Assembly (NCBI GenBank): GCA_023667165.1
Contig: JAMPAO010000039.1
Location: 1-22,484, forward strand
Length of the DNA: 22,484 nucleotides
Direction of reading: 5' to 3'
Source of the DNA: Ruminococcus sp.
GTDB taxonomy: Bacteria; Bacillota; Clostridia; Oscillospirales; Ruminococcaceae
Shown piece after piece: positions 14,747 to 22,430 of this stretch. The translations under genes and the position numbers were made by a program. Within the stretch, counting starts at the first letter, position 1. Every line of letters starts with the position of its first letter. Below the pieces are notes generated by a model. It was not told where the DNA came from. It saw nothing but the letters and a program-made list of their open reading frames with translations, and searched no databases.

Positions 14747-16072
14747 ATGATTAAAACAAATATAAAGAGGATAACCGCGGCAGCGGCGGCTCTTGCCGTA
14801 ATGTCGTCCCTCACAGGCTGCGGAGAAAAGACCACATGGGGCGCGGATATCGACCAAATCCGTGTACCTGCGGGTATTTTCATATATTATCTGTATAATT
14901 CCTACTATACCGCACAGGGACGTCTGTCGGAGGAAACAGCCGAGCTTGGCTCCGAAGCGGAGGAAACGCAGCCGGATCTTTTTTCATCTCAGATAGAGGG
15001 CAAGGACTCAAAGCAGTGGATATACGACGAGGCGACAAAGTCCATGCAGGAGTATGCGGCTGTCGAAGCGAAGTTTGACGAGTACGGTCTTGCTCTTACA
15101 AGCGAGGAAAGGGAAGCCGCGCTCATCTACTGCGATCAGCTCTGGGATTACGCGGGAGAGTATTATGTGGGAATGGGTATCAGTCAGGACTCCTACAATA
15201 AGATATACCTCAATTCCGAAAAGCGCAGCAAGCTGTTTGAGGATATCTATTCCGAGGGCGGCGAGCAGGCTGTGTCCGATGAGGAGCTTAAAAGCTATCT
15301 TGACGAAAATTACGCAATGGTGAATTTCATAAAAATGGAGCTTAAGGACGGCGACGGCAATCTTCTTAAATCCGACGGCAAGGCTGAGCGCATGGCAATG
15401 GCGGAGGATTATATCGAAAGATACAAAAACGGAGAGGATCTTGACGCTCTGAACGCCGAATACGAGGAATTCTACAGTCGGCTTCAGGAAGAAGCGGCAG
15501 CCGCTGCAGAAGCCGAGCAGGAGGGAAATTCCGCAGAGGTGGACGAATCGGACGCGCAGGCTGAAGAAAGCGGAACGGAGGACGGAGTTACGCCGTCCGA
15601 CGACGCTGTATATGAAGAACCCGCCGAAACGGATAATGAAGCTCTGCCCGAAGAAACGCAGACTTGGTCCGGCGAGGACTCGGCGGACTTTGATATGTCC
15701 GGCATTGACGATGACTACACCTATGACGGCGGAGAAACTCTTAACAGTGCATTCTCAAGCAACAAGCAGGCTATCGAAAGATCGGGAACGGCACCGGACA
15801 GCGCAGTGGTCGCGGCGGTATTCGATGAAATGAGCAATGGCGAGATCAAGGTAGTGGAGTCAACGGACGGAGAGTATTATTACGTTGTAGTGAAGCTTGA
15901 TATTCTCGAAAACGACGATTATCTTAATTCCGCAAGAGAGTCGCTGCTTTACGAAATGAAGTCCGAGGATTTTGACGAGCTTATTGCAGGCTGGACGGAA
16001 ACGCAGACTGTAAGCAAAAACGAGGACGCATATAAAAGATACGATCCTCAGAAGATGTTCGGCGACGAATAA
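14747..16072 (+). CDS. PrsA/SurA-like foldase lipoprotein with acidic insert
   Basis: A 441-aa lipoprotein. The signal peptide ends with the lipobox LTGC (Cys25); GAAAGGA precedes the ATG. The N-terminal part (WGADIDQIRVPAGIFIYYLYNSYYTAQ, residues 32 onward, then many amphipathic helices) resembles SurA_N/trigger-type chaperone domains of PrsA-like proteins. Residues around 198-243 (VNFIKMEL, then a helix ending YKNGEDLDALNAEY) look like the first half of a parvulin domain. EMSNGEIKVVESTDGEYYYV (about 363-382) looks like the second half. Between them, about residues 245-330 are a Glu/Ala/Asp/Ser-rich low-complexity stretch that replaces the usual middle of the domain. Prolyl isomerase activity is therefore doubtful. 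It probably acts on secreted proteins outside the membrane. Monocistronic, with its own promoter and a hairpin downstream. Confidence 0.65.
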   Translation: MIKTNIKRITAAAAALAVMSSLTGCGEKTTWGADIDQIRVPAGIFIYYLYNSYYTAQGRLSEETAELGSEAEETQPDLFSSQIEGKDSKQWIYDEATKSMQEYAAVEAKFDEYGLALTSEEREAALIYCDQLWDYAGEYYVGMGISQDSYNKIYLNSEKRSKLFEDIYSEGGEQAVSDEELKSYLDENYAMVNFIKMELKDGDGNLLKSDGKAERMAMAEDYIERYKNGEDLDALNAEYEEFYSRLQEEAAAAAEAEQEGNSAEVDESDAQAEESGTEDGVTPSDDAVYEEPAETDNEALPEETQTWSGEDSADFDMSGIDDDYTYDGGETLNSAFSSNKQAIERSGTAPDSAVVAAVFDEMSNGEIKVVESTDGEYYYVVVKLDILENDDYLNSARESLLYEMKSEDFDELIAGWTETQTVSKNEDAYKRYDPQKMFGDE

Positions 16073-16077
16073 AATTG

Positions 16078-16113
16078 AACGGGGCAGGAGAACTTCATCT
16101 TTCCTGCCCCGTT
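16078..16113 (+). terminator. stem-loop after the foldase-like lipoprotein
   Basis: AACGGGGCAGGA (16078-16089) pairs perfectly with TCCTGCCCCGTT (16102-16113), 12 bp with a 12-base loop, six bases after the stop. It has no T tract downstream (GCGGTATG follows), so it may be a Rho-assisted or 3'-stabilising hairpin. Confidence 0.55.
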
Positions 16114-16210
16114 GCGGTATGCGGAAAATTTCCGGTCAAAGCGGTTAATTTCTCCCCAAAAATTGGTTTTATCGGAGCATACGCGGTATATAAGGAGAGG
16201 CGGAAGCGGT

Positions 16211-16888
16211 ATGTATAAAATATTTATAGTGGAGGACGACAGAGGTATTGCGTCCTCCCTTGAAAGCTATTTGAAGGGCTGGGGTTTCGATACCCGATGC
16301 GCCCGCGATCTTGCCAATGTTGCTGGGGAGTTTGAGCGTTACGATCCTCAGCTTGTGCTGCTTGATATATCGCTTCCCTTTTACAACGGCTTTTACTGGT
16401 GCTCGCAGATACGGCAAAGCTCGAAGGCGCCGATAGTTTTCATCTCCTCCGCCTCCGACAATATGAATATCGTTACCGCCATGAATATGGGCGGGGACGA
16501 TTTTATAGCCAAGCCTTTCGATCTTTCCGTGCTTGTGGCAAAAATAAACGCATTACTCAGGCGCAGCTATGATTTCGCGGGATTTCAAGCCGTTCTGCGG
16601 TGCAGGGGAGCGGTGCTTGATACCGACAGTGCGGCTCTGGTGTACGGCGGCGAAAGGATCGACCTTACAAAAAACGAATACCGCATACTTCAGACCCTGC
16701 TTGAAAAAAAGGGCAGGGTAGTCAGCCGCGAGCATTTGATGAACAGACTGTGGGAAACGGACAGCTATGTTGATGAAAACACCCTTACCGTCAATGTGGG
16801 CAGACTGCGGAAAAAGCTTGATAACGCGGGTCTTGAGGGGTTTATAACGACTAAGGTGGGAATGGGGTATATGATAGAGGAAAAGTAA
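16211..16888 (+). CDS. OmpR-family response regulator, BceR-like
   Basis: A 225-aa DNA-binding regulator. The receiver domain has the acidic pocket Glu8-Asp9-Asp10, the phosphorylation site Asp52 in LLDIS, and Lys101 in AKPF. The C-terminal winged helix shows LTKNEYRILQTLL, SREHLMNRLW and TVNVGRLRKKL, the OmpR pattern. I start at the ATG at 16211, behind AAGGAGAGG (16192-16200), not at the upstream ATG at 16112, because the protein then begins MYKIFIVEDD as receivers do. The kinase gene follows after 46 bases, then the operator TTACA-N4-TGTAA and bceAB-like genes. Receiver and kinase type plus this context mark it as the regulator of a peptide-antibiotic detoxification module, likely inducing the transporter. 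Confidence 0.92.
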   Translation: MYKIFIVEDDRGIASSLESYLKGWGFDTRCARDLANVAGEFERYDPQLVLLDISLPFYNGFYWCSQIRQSSKAPIVFISSASDNMNIVTAMNMGGDDFIAKPFDLSVLVAKINALLRRSYDFAGFQAVLRCRGAVLDTDSAALVYGGERIDLTKNEYRILQTLLEKKGRVVSREHLMNRLWETDSYVDENTLTVNVGRLRKKLDNAGLEGFITTKVGMGYMIEEK

Positions 16889-16934
16889 TGACGCCTGTTG
16901 AGATAAACTCGCACTAAAAACGGGAGGGCGCGCT

Positions 16935-17933
16935 TTGAAAACGCTTTGGAAATATATTGTGTACCGTATGGGTTTTATTCTTCTTCAGATCGTGTTTGTG
17001 GCGGTGTTCGCGCTTGTATCGGCGATGTTCAGGGTTCCCGCACAGGTGACGCTCTACAGCGGAGCGGTGTGTCTTTTTATAGGACTTGCCGCGTCGGTAA
17101 GGGATTTTTTGAATTTCAGAAAAAAGCATATCCTGCTTCGGAATATCCGCGGCAGCATACCCTTTTTTATTGACGGTATCTCCGAAATATCCCGCAGCGG
17201 CGGACTTATAGAAAACGACTACGCGGATATTATCATAAGCATTTCCGAGGAAATGCGTGCAAACGAAAACCGAATGAACGACCGCTATTCCGATATGACG
17301 GATTACTATACCCTGTGGGCGCATCAGATAAAAACGCCCATCGCCGCAATGAGCCTTATACTGCAAAGCGAGGATCATCCACGCACGGGAGAGCTTCGGG
17401 AGGATCTGCAAAGCATAGAGCAGTATGCGGAAATGGTCATGTGCTACATACGTTTGGGCAGCAGCTCCGGAGATTTTGTGATAAAGGAGTACGATCTTGA
17501 CGGGATAATCAGACAGGCGGTAAGGAAATTTTCCTCACAGTTTATAAGAAGAAAAATAAAGCTGATATACGAGCCTGTGCGCTGTACGGTGATCACCGAT
17601 GAAAAATGGCTGCTTTTCGTTATAGAGCAGGTAATATCCAACGCCCTTAAATATACAGCCTCCGGCGAGGTTGAAATATCCTTGGAAGAGCCTAAGACCC
17701 TGTGCGTAAGGGATACGGGAGCGGGTATCGCCGCAGAGGACATACCGAGGATATTTGAAAAGGGCTATACAGGCTGCAACGGACGGGCGGACAAGAAAGC
17801 AAGCGGGATAGGACTGTATCTTTGCAGGCTTATCTGCGGAAGGCTCGGTCACAGCATAACGGCGAGTTCGGAAAGAGGAGAGGGAACAAAAATATATATC
17901 GGACTGTCGCGGCAGAATATCGGTATAGAATAA
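16935..17933 (+). CDS. intramembrane-sensing histidine kinase, BceS-like
   Basis: A 332-aa kinase with two close membrane spans (about residues 12-31 and 37-58) and almost no extracellular loop. This is the hallmark of BceS-type kinases that sense through the partner ABC transporter. The phosphoacceptor is His130 in WAHQIKTPIAAMSL. The ATP-binding domain shows the N box SNALKYT (Asn236), DTGAGI (Asp260) and GIGLYLC (291-297). The start is a TTG at 16935 with GGGAGGG (16922-16928) six bases upstream; the first ATG would lie inside the first membrane span. It follows the regulator gene in one operon. The expected signal is flux through the adjacent BceAB-like transporter exposed to lipid-II-binding peptides; the actual inducer is unknown. 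Confidence 0.92.
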   Translation: MKTLWKYIVYRMGFILLQIVFVAVFALVSAMFRVPAQVTLYSGAVCLFIGLAASVRDFLNFRKKHILLRNIRGSIPFFIDGISEISRSGGLIENDYADIIISISEEMRANENRMNDRYSDMTDYYTLWAHQIKTPIAAMSLILQSEDHPRTGELREDLQSIEQYAEMVMCYIRLGSSSGDFVIKEYDLDGIIRQAVRKFSSQFIRRKIKLIYEPVRCTVITDEKWLLFVIEQVISNALKYTASGEVEISLEEPKTLCVRDTGAGIAAEDIPRIFEKGYTGCNGRADKKASGIGLYLCRLICGRLGHSITASSERGEGTKIYIGLSRQNIGIE

Positions 17934-17940
17934 ATCCGTA

Positions 17941-17962
17941 AATCTTACAAAAATGTAAGATT
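17941..17962. promoter_or_regulatory. BceR-type operator upstream of the ABC transporter genes
   Basis: AATCTTACA (17941-17949) and TGTAAGATT (17954-17962) form a perfect 9-bp inverted repeat with an AAAA spacer. The core TTACA-N4-TGTAA is an exact match to the BceR-family consensus as I recall it (TNACA-N4-TGTAA). It lies just after the kinase gene and 52 bases before a TATAAT at 18014. This placement suits an activator of the transporter operon. Confidence 0.75.
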
Positions 17963-17964
17963 GC

Positions 17965-18008
17965 AAAGGGGAAATGTTAGCCGAATCTATGGCGGACATT
18001 TCCCCTTT
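17965..18008 (+). terminator. 13-bp stem-loop between BceR operator and bceAB promoter
   Basis: AAAGGGGAAATGT (17965-17977) pairs perfectly with ACATTTCCCCTTT (17996-18008) around an 18-base loop. It follows the kinase stop by 31 bases and is trailed by CGGATTATA, so the T tract is only the TTT of the stem. It probably ends the two-component transcript. Its right arm occupies the -35 region of the downstream promoter, so it could also matter for activation. Confidence 0.55.
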
Positions 18009-18013
18009 CGGAT

Positions 18014-18019
18014 TATAAT
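18014..18019 (+). promoter_or_regulatory. candidate -10 box for the bceAB-like operon
   Basis: TATAAT with no recognisable -35 at 16-18 bases upstream (GGCGGA at 17 bases). A missing -35 is expected for a promoter that depends on an activator such as the BceR-like protein bound at 17941-17962. The leader to the ATG at 18114 would be about 88 bases. Confidence 0.45.
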
Positions 18020-18113
18020 ATAAACAGGATCGGGCATACGGAGGCGAGAGGTATCGAACCTGTCTGCCGCTTTTGTTATTTTGCGTATCGCCGGTGAAAG
18101 GAAGTAGATCAAA

Positions 18114-18872
18114 ATGCCTATACTTGAGGTATCAAACGTAAAAAAGATATACGCGTCCCGTTTCGGAGGAAACAGGGTCGAAGCGCTGAAAAACGTCAGC
18201 TTTACCGCAGAGAACGGAGAGTATATAGCCGTAATGGGCGAGAGCGGATCGGGAAAAACCACTCTGCTCAATATTCTTGCGGCTCTCGATAAACCCACAT
18301 CCGGAAGCGTTCTGCTTGACGGAAACGACCTTGCAAAAATAAAGGAAAAGGATATGGCGGCGTTTAGGCGGGATAATCTGGGTTTTGTGTTTCAGGAGTT
18401 CAACCTTCTTGACACCTTTACCGTCAGGGATAATATACTGCTGCCGCTGGTGCTTATGGGGGCGTCCTTCAAGGAAATGCAGCAGCGGCTCTCTGCCGTG
18501 GCTGAAAAGCTGGGAGTATCCGAGCTTCTGGACAAATACCCCTATGAGATATCCGGCGGTCAGAAGCAGCGTACAGCGGCGGCGAGAGCTATCATCACCC
18601 GTCCGGGACTGATACTTGCGGACGAGCCTACCGGCGCGCTTGACTCAAAAGCATCCGACGAGCTGCTGAGGCTTTTCGGAGAAATAAATTCCGACGGTCA
18701 GACCATACTTATGGTCACGCACTCCGTAAAAGCGGCGAGCCATGCCGACCGGGTGCTGTTTATCAAGGACGGAGAGGTCTTTCATCAGATATACAGGGGA
18801 AACTGCTCCAATGAAGAGCTTTATCTCAGGATATCCGATTCCTTGAAGCTCATATCCGCAGGAAAGGAGTGA
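18114..18872 (+). CDS. peptide-detoxification ABC transporter ATPase, BceA-like
   Basis: A 252-aa ATPase of the MacB/LolD/BceA group. It has Walker A GESGSGKT (42-49), the Q-loop FQEFNLLD typical of this group (Gln94), signature SGGQKQR (147-153), Walker B LILADEPTGALD (167-177) and switch His203. The ribosome binding site GAAAGGAAG precedes the ATG. It overlaps or abuts the permease gene, with which it forms the BceAB-type complex. Such complexes free lipid-II-cycle intermediates from bacitracin-like peptides or lantibiotics and at the same time signal to the BceS-like kinase. The gene order regulator-kinase-ATPase-permease is the usual one. The substrate peptide cannot be named from the sequence. 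Confidence 0.93.
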   Translation: MPILEVSNVKKIYASRFGGNRVEALKNVSFTAENGEYIAVMGESGSGKTTLLNILAALDKPTSGSVLLDGNDLAKIKEKDMAAFRRDNLGFVFQEFNLLDTFTVRDNILLPLVLMGASFKEMQQRLSAVAEKLGVSELLDKYPYEISGGQKQRTAAARAIITRPGLILADEPTGALDSKASDELLRLFGEINSDGQTILMVTHSVKAASHADRVLFIKDGEVFHQIYRGNCSNEELYLRISDSLKLISAGKE

Positions 18873-18877
18873 CCGTC

Positions 18878-20905
18878 GTGACGAAAATACTGCTCTACCC
18901 CCGGCTTGCCGCAGGGGGCATAAAAAGAAACAGACAGACTTATCTGCCCTATATCCTGACCTGTTCGGGAATGATAATGATGTATTATATTGTGTCATTC
19001 CTGTCGAAAAACAGTATGATCGCGGATATGCGGGGCGGCGAGGTGATGCAGGAGATGCTGACGCTCGGCTGCGGGGTAATGATAGCGTTTTCGGCGGTAT
19101 TCCTGTTTTATACAAACTCGTTCCTTATACGCAGGCGGAAAAAGGAATTCGGTCTTTACAATATTCTCGGAATGGGCAAGCGCAATATAGCGCAAATAAT
19201 GGTGTGTGAAAATCTTATGGTCTACGTCCTGTCGGAGGCGTTGGGAATATTCTGCGGAATACTTTTTTCAAAGCTGGCGGAGCTTTTGGCGCTCAATATT
19301 TTCGGCGCGGATATTTCCTATACTTTTTCCGTAGAATCGGGATCGGTGATAAACGCCCTTGTATACTACGCCGTGATATTCGGAGCAATACTCATAAGCT
19401 CCCTGCTCCAGGTGCGCTTTTCAAATCCCGTTGAGCTGCTTATGAGCGAGAAGACGGGAGAAAGACCGCCGAGATCGAATAAGCTCCTGGCTTTTGCGGG
19501 TCTTGCGGTCCTTGCGGCGGCTTATTATATGGCGGTGACTATAGAAAATCCCATCTCTGCTATTCCGGCGTTTTTTGTAGCGGTTCTTATGGTCATAGCC
19601 GCCACCTATATGCTGTTCATTGCCGGATCGGTGGTGATATGCCGTATTTTGCAGTCAAACAAGAGCTATTATTACAAAACAAATCACTTTGTGTCCGTTT
19701 CTCAAATGGTGTACCGAATGAAGAGAGGGGGAGCGGGACTTGCTTCCATATGCATACTTTCCACAATGGTTCTTGTGACCTTATCCTCAACAATATGCCT
19801 TTACATCGGCGAGGAGGATATTTTAGACAAGCGTTATCCCAGAGATATTACCGTCGATACCTATTCCGCCGGAGGGGATATGGTTTCCTCGGTAAAACAG
19901 GTTGCGGACGCCGCTCTTGAAAAATGCGGGCAAGCTCCCGAAAACGAAATATCCTACCGTTATATCTCCGTGTCGGGAGCCTTTGACAATGACAGCGTAA
20001 CTCTCGATCCCTCCGATTCGGGCGATCCGGTCCTCAACGACGTGCGTACCTTCACCTTTGTGCCTGCGGAGGACTATAACGCCGTAACGGGCAATAACGT
20101 TTCTCTCACGGGCAATGACGTTATCATATCAAAGGGAGAGGACGATTTTGCCTGCGGCAGTATAAGCATAAAGGAGCTTGGCACGTTTGATATCGTATCG
20201 GAAACCGATGATTTTGTGTTTACCGGAGAATCCGCCGCGTTCATACTGCCGCAGATATATGTGTTCGTGTCTGATATGGACGTTATGGAGGATATATACC
20301 GAAAGCAGTTCGAGGTTTACGGCGAGAGATACGCTTCTCGGATACACAGCTATTACGGCTTCGATCTCGGATGCTCCGACGATGAGCAGACAGAGGTGTT
20401 CGAGGAGCTGCACCATGGCCTTTCACAGCTCGCAAAATCGCTTGGAGATGATTATACCGGAGTGCGCGCCGAAAGCAAGGCAAACGATAAAGCGGAATTT
20501 TACGGATTGTACAGCGGACTGTTTTTTCTGGGACTGATACTCGGTACGGTGTTTATCTTTGCCGCCGTTCTGATAATGTATTACAAGCAGATATCCGAGG
20601 GATACGAGGACAAAGCAAGGTTTGAAATACTCATAAAGGTGGGAATGACCCGTAAGGAGATACGCCGAAGCATAAATTCACAGGTGCTGACGGTATTTTT
20701 CCTGCCTCTTGCCGCCGCTGGAATACACACAGCCTTTGCCTTTCCCATGATATCGCGTATGCTCACGCTGTTTTCCCTTACAAATACGGGACTTTACGGA
20801 CTTGTAACGCTGATATGCTTCGGAGCGTTCGCGCTGCTGTACGTTCTTGCATACGTCATAACGTCAAAAAGCTACTACAATATCGTCAGCAGCGGAGATG
20901 AATAA
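18878..20905 (+). CDS. peptide-detoxification ABC transporter permease, BceB-like
   Basis: A permease of 675 aa, close to the normal length of BceB. The frame has two GTG candidates: 18869 (overlapping the ATPase stop as GTGA) and 18878. GGAAAGGAG (18861-18869) is properly spaced only for 18878, so I take that. The layout is BceB-like: four membrane spans in the first 180 residues, including an FtsX-like region with RRRKKEFGLYNILGMGKRNI, two more pairs up to about residue 310, and a large extracytoplasmic domain of about 230 residues (near 315-548). The last three spans (SGLFFLGLILGTVFIFAAVL and after) follow it. The large loop is where BceB-type proteins contact the peptide target. It probably binds both the ATPase and the BceS-like kinase. 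Confidence 0.92.
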   Translation: MTKILLYPRLAAGGIKRNRQTYLPYILTCSGMIMMYYIVSFLSKNSMIADMRGGEVMQEMLTLGCGVMIAFSAVFLFYTNSFLIRRRKKEFGLYNILGMGKRNIAQIMVCENLMVYVLSEALGIFCGILFSKLAELLALNIFGADISYTFSVESGSVINALVYYAVIFGAILISSLLQVRFSNPVELLMSEKTGERPPRSNKLLAFAGLAVLAAAYYMAVTIENPISAIPAFFVAVLMVIAATYMLFIAGSVVICRILQSNKSYYYKTNHFVSVSQMVYRMKRGGAGLASICILSTMVLVTLSSTICLYIGEEDILDKRYPRDITVDTYSAGGDMVSSVKQVADAALEKCGQAPENEISYRYISVSGAFDNDSVTLDPSDSGDPVLNDVRTFTFVPAEDYNAVTGNNVSLTGNDVIISKGEDDFACGSISIKELGTFDIVSETDDFVFTGESAAFILPQIYVFVSDMDVMEDIYRKQFEVYGERYASRIHSYYGFDLGCSDDEQTEVFEELHHGLSQLAKSLGDDYTGVRAESKANDKAEFYGLYSGLFFLGLILGTVFIFAAVLIMYYKQISEGYEDKARFEILIKVGMTRKEIRRSINSQVLTVFFLPLAAAGIHTAFAFPMISRMLTLFSLTNTGLYGLVTLICFGAFALLYVLAYVITSKSYYNIVSSGDE

Positions 20906-21059
20906 TATCGGAGCAAAGCGTAAAATCTCCCACTGAATGCGGCGTGCGCGGCACACCCTCCGCTTGTTGAAAACATAGCTTTTAATATGCATGATACTTT
21001 TGGTCTGCGGCTTGATATGACGGTTAACTGCCGTACGGTGTAAAGGAGGAAACTGTATA

Positions 21060-21209
21060 ATGAAAAGGATAATGCGCCGCGCGGCGGCAATGGCGTGTAC
21101 TGCCGCGATAGCGATGCTTATACTGCCCGTTTCGCTGCTGCTGCTTTTAATACGGTTCATATGGAACGCAATAGACAAGCTGCTTGAGGAAAAGGGTGAA
21201 GCAAAGTGA
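21060..21209 (+). CDS. 49-aa membrane microprotein overlapping the GT51 gene
   Basis: A short gene with a strong ribosome binding site (AAAGGAGG, 21042-21049) and an ATG at 21060. The product starts with a basic end, MKRIMRRAAAMACTAA, has one long hydrophobic helix (about residues 12-34, with a run of five leucines) and ends with the charged tail WNAIDKLLEEKGEAK. Its TGA (21207-21209) overlaps the GTG start (21206-21208) of the transglycosylase, so translation of the two is likely coupled. The N-in single-span layout and the coupling suggest a partner or regulator of the peptidoglycan enzyme, but I recognise no family. It could also be a leader peptide whose translation merely delivers ribosomes to the weakly initiated GTG. 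Confidence 0.6.
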   Translation: MKRIMRRAAAMACTAAIAMLILPVSLLLLLIRFIWNAIDKLLEEKGEAK

Positions 21210-21883
21210 AAAGACTGATAAGGAAAGCGGCAAAGCTGCTGCTTGCACTGCTGACAGTGTCAGTTCTTGCGGCGGCTTGCATTCTCGGAGCGTGCGCATA
21301 CAGAGGTTATAAAATGCACACGGAAGCGTTAAGAGAAACGCCTCTTGAAATAAAAGCTCTTGCCGTGCGCACAAGCGCGGATTTTTGCAGCTATTCCGAG
21401 CTGCCCGAATTTTACATAAACGCCGTGATATCCGTGGAGGACAAAAGATTTTACAAGCATTCGGGAGTAGATCCCATCGCCGTTGTCAGAGCCGTTGCAC
21501 ACGATATAGCCGCAGGCTCTCCCGAACAGGGAGGCAGCACCATTACCCAGCAGCTTGCCAAAAATTTATATTATTCCCGTGAAAAGAAACTGGAGAGAAA
21601 ATTTGCGGAGCTGTTCACCGCTTTCGAGATAGAGAAAAGCTTTTCCAAGGAGGAGATATTCGAGCTTTACGTAAATGTCATCTATTTCGGCAGCGGATAT
21701 TACGGCATATCGTCTGCCGCGCGCGGTTACTGCGGAAAATCTCCCGCCGAGCTTACCGAATACGAGTGCGCCATGCTTGCGGGGTTACCCAACGCACCCA
21801 GCGCATATTCTCCGGATACAGCTCCCGAGCTGACGGAGCAGCGCACGGAACAGGTGCTTAAGGAGATAAAAGATAATAAGTAA
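21206..21883 (+). CDS. monofunctional peptidoglycan glycosyltransferase (GT51)
   Basis: A 225-aa membrane-anchored enzyme that polymerises glycan strands from lipid II. One N-terminal span (about residues 9-30) is followed by the GT51 domain with SVEDKRFYKHSGVD (catalytic Glu78), QGGSTITQQLAKNLY (108-122), a conserved block ending EELFELYVN-like as IFELYVNVIYFG (Glu153), and AMLAGLPNAPSAYSP. The length and the stop right after the transferase domain mean there is no penicillin-binding transpeptidase domain: it is MtgA-like, not a class A PBP. The GTG start at 21206 overlaps the microprotein stop. The ribosome binding site inside that gene (AAGGG, 21192-21196) is weak, consistent with coupling. 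Its role is probably auxiliary cell-wall synthesis. Confidence 0.93.
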   Translation: MKRLIRKAAKLLLALLTVSVLAAACILGACAYRGYKMHTEALRETPLEIKALAVRTSADFCSYSELPEFYINAVISVEDKRFYKHSGVDPIAVVRAVAHDIAAGSPEQGGSTITQQLAKNLYYSREKKLERKFAELFTAFEIEKSFSKEEIFELYVNVIYFGSGYYGISSAARGYCGKSPAELTEYECAMLAGLPNAPSAYSPDTAPELTEQRTEQVLKEIKDNK

Positions 21884-21900
21884 GAAGTATGAAGTAAGAA
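21874..21900. repeat. short purine-rich TAAGAAGTA-type repeat at the GT51 stop
   Basis: Around the stop codon the sequence reads TAAGTAAGAAGTATGAAG then TAAGAA: three imperfect units of the form (G)TAAGAAGT. It resembles the TTAGAGGTAAGAG repeats at 10930, also placed directly after a stop codon. It may be low-complexity slippage DNA. From here to 22024 I see no gene. Confidence 0.35.
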
Positions 21901-22024
21901 ATCGGAACGTCCGACGTAAAAATAAGCGAAGCTGTTTTTCATATATAAACCTCATTATTTGGCAGAATATTTATCGTATCAAGAAAGTCCAAAGCGGAAT
22001 TATCCGTTTCGTCATAAAATCTTT

Positions 22025-22387
22025 TCACCCCACAATCACAATATCCTCCGACATAGTACCCTCAATGGTAAAGGTTTCCGGAAAACCAAATATCTCGTCC
22101 TTTTCCTTATTATAATTCGCCGCGGGAATCACTGCTATAGGTTTTACGGCAAAGGTATATTCTTTGCCCGATTTTAGGCTTGAAAATTTACACGACATTG
22201 CTTTTGTTGTAGTTATCAGCTTGTATTCGCCGCTTTTCAGCTTTTGATATATTTCGTAATATGATGTATTGGGGACTTTTTTCCAATTCAGTGTATTTTC
22301 ATCGGCGGTAACTTTTGTTTGTGCATAGCTTTTTAATTTGATAGCTTTACAAGAGATGGAATTACTATAATTAATGCAAAGAAATAC
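22025..22387 (-). pseudogene. truncated fibronectin-III-domain protein, C-terminal fragment
   Basis: On the minus strand, codons are open from 22387 to a TGA at 22025-22027 with no plausible start (a TAA lies at 22388-22390). The 120 residues form one FnIII domain: YAQTKVTADENTLNWKKV, SYYEIYQKLKSGEYKLI, CKFSSLKSGKEYTFAVKP, then the tail FTIEGTMSEDIVIVG. The first residues (NYSNSISCKAIKLK) look like the end of a preceding FnIII repeat, so the original protein was larger, probably a secreted multi-domain surface protein. The upstream part is lost at the insertion-sequence junction. After the TGA, another frame continues open for about 28 codons (KRFYDETDNSALDFL), which may be chance or an old frameshift. 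The region is AT-richer than the rest of the window. Confidence 0.7.
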
Positions 22388-22394
22388 TTAGAAC

Positions 22395-22423
22395 TTGACC
22401 ACATAGAAAAAATATGGTATAAT
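22395..22423 (+). promoter_or_regulatory. transposase promoter inside the insertion sequence
   Basis: TTGACC (22395-22400) and TATAAT (22418-22423) are 17 bases apart, with TGG before the -10. The predicted start of transcription is about 22430, at or within a base or so of the transposase ATG at 22431. Confidence 0.7.
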
Positions 22424-22430
22424 AAGGAAT

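Noticed and set aside
16163..16192. TTGGTT-18-TATATA as promoter of the response-regulator gene
   Set aside because: Transcription would start inside the ribosome binding site at 16192-16200, leaving no usable leader.
18041..18065. tRNA T-arm-like sequence on the minus strand (AGGTTCGATACCT)
   Set aside because: No acceptor, anticodon or D arm can be folded around it; it is a short chance hairpin in the bceAB leader.
20967..20998. TTGAAA with GATACT as promoter for the microprotein-GT51 operon
   Set aside because: The spacing is 20 bases and the -10 is poor; a promoter is likely somewhere in 20906-21040, but I cannot place it.
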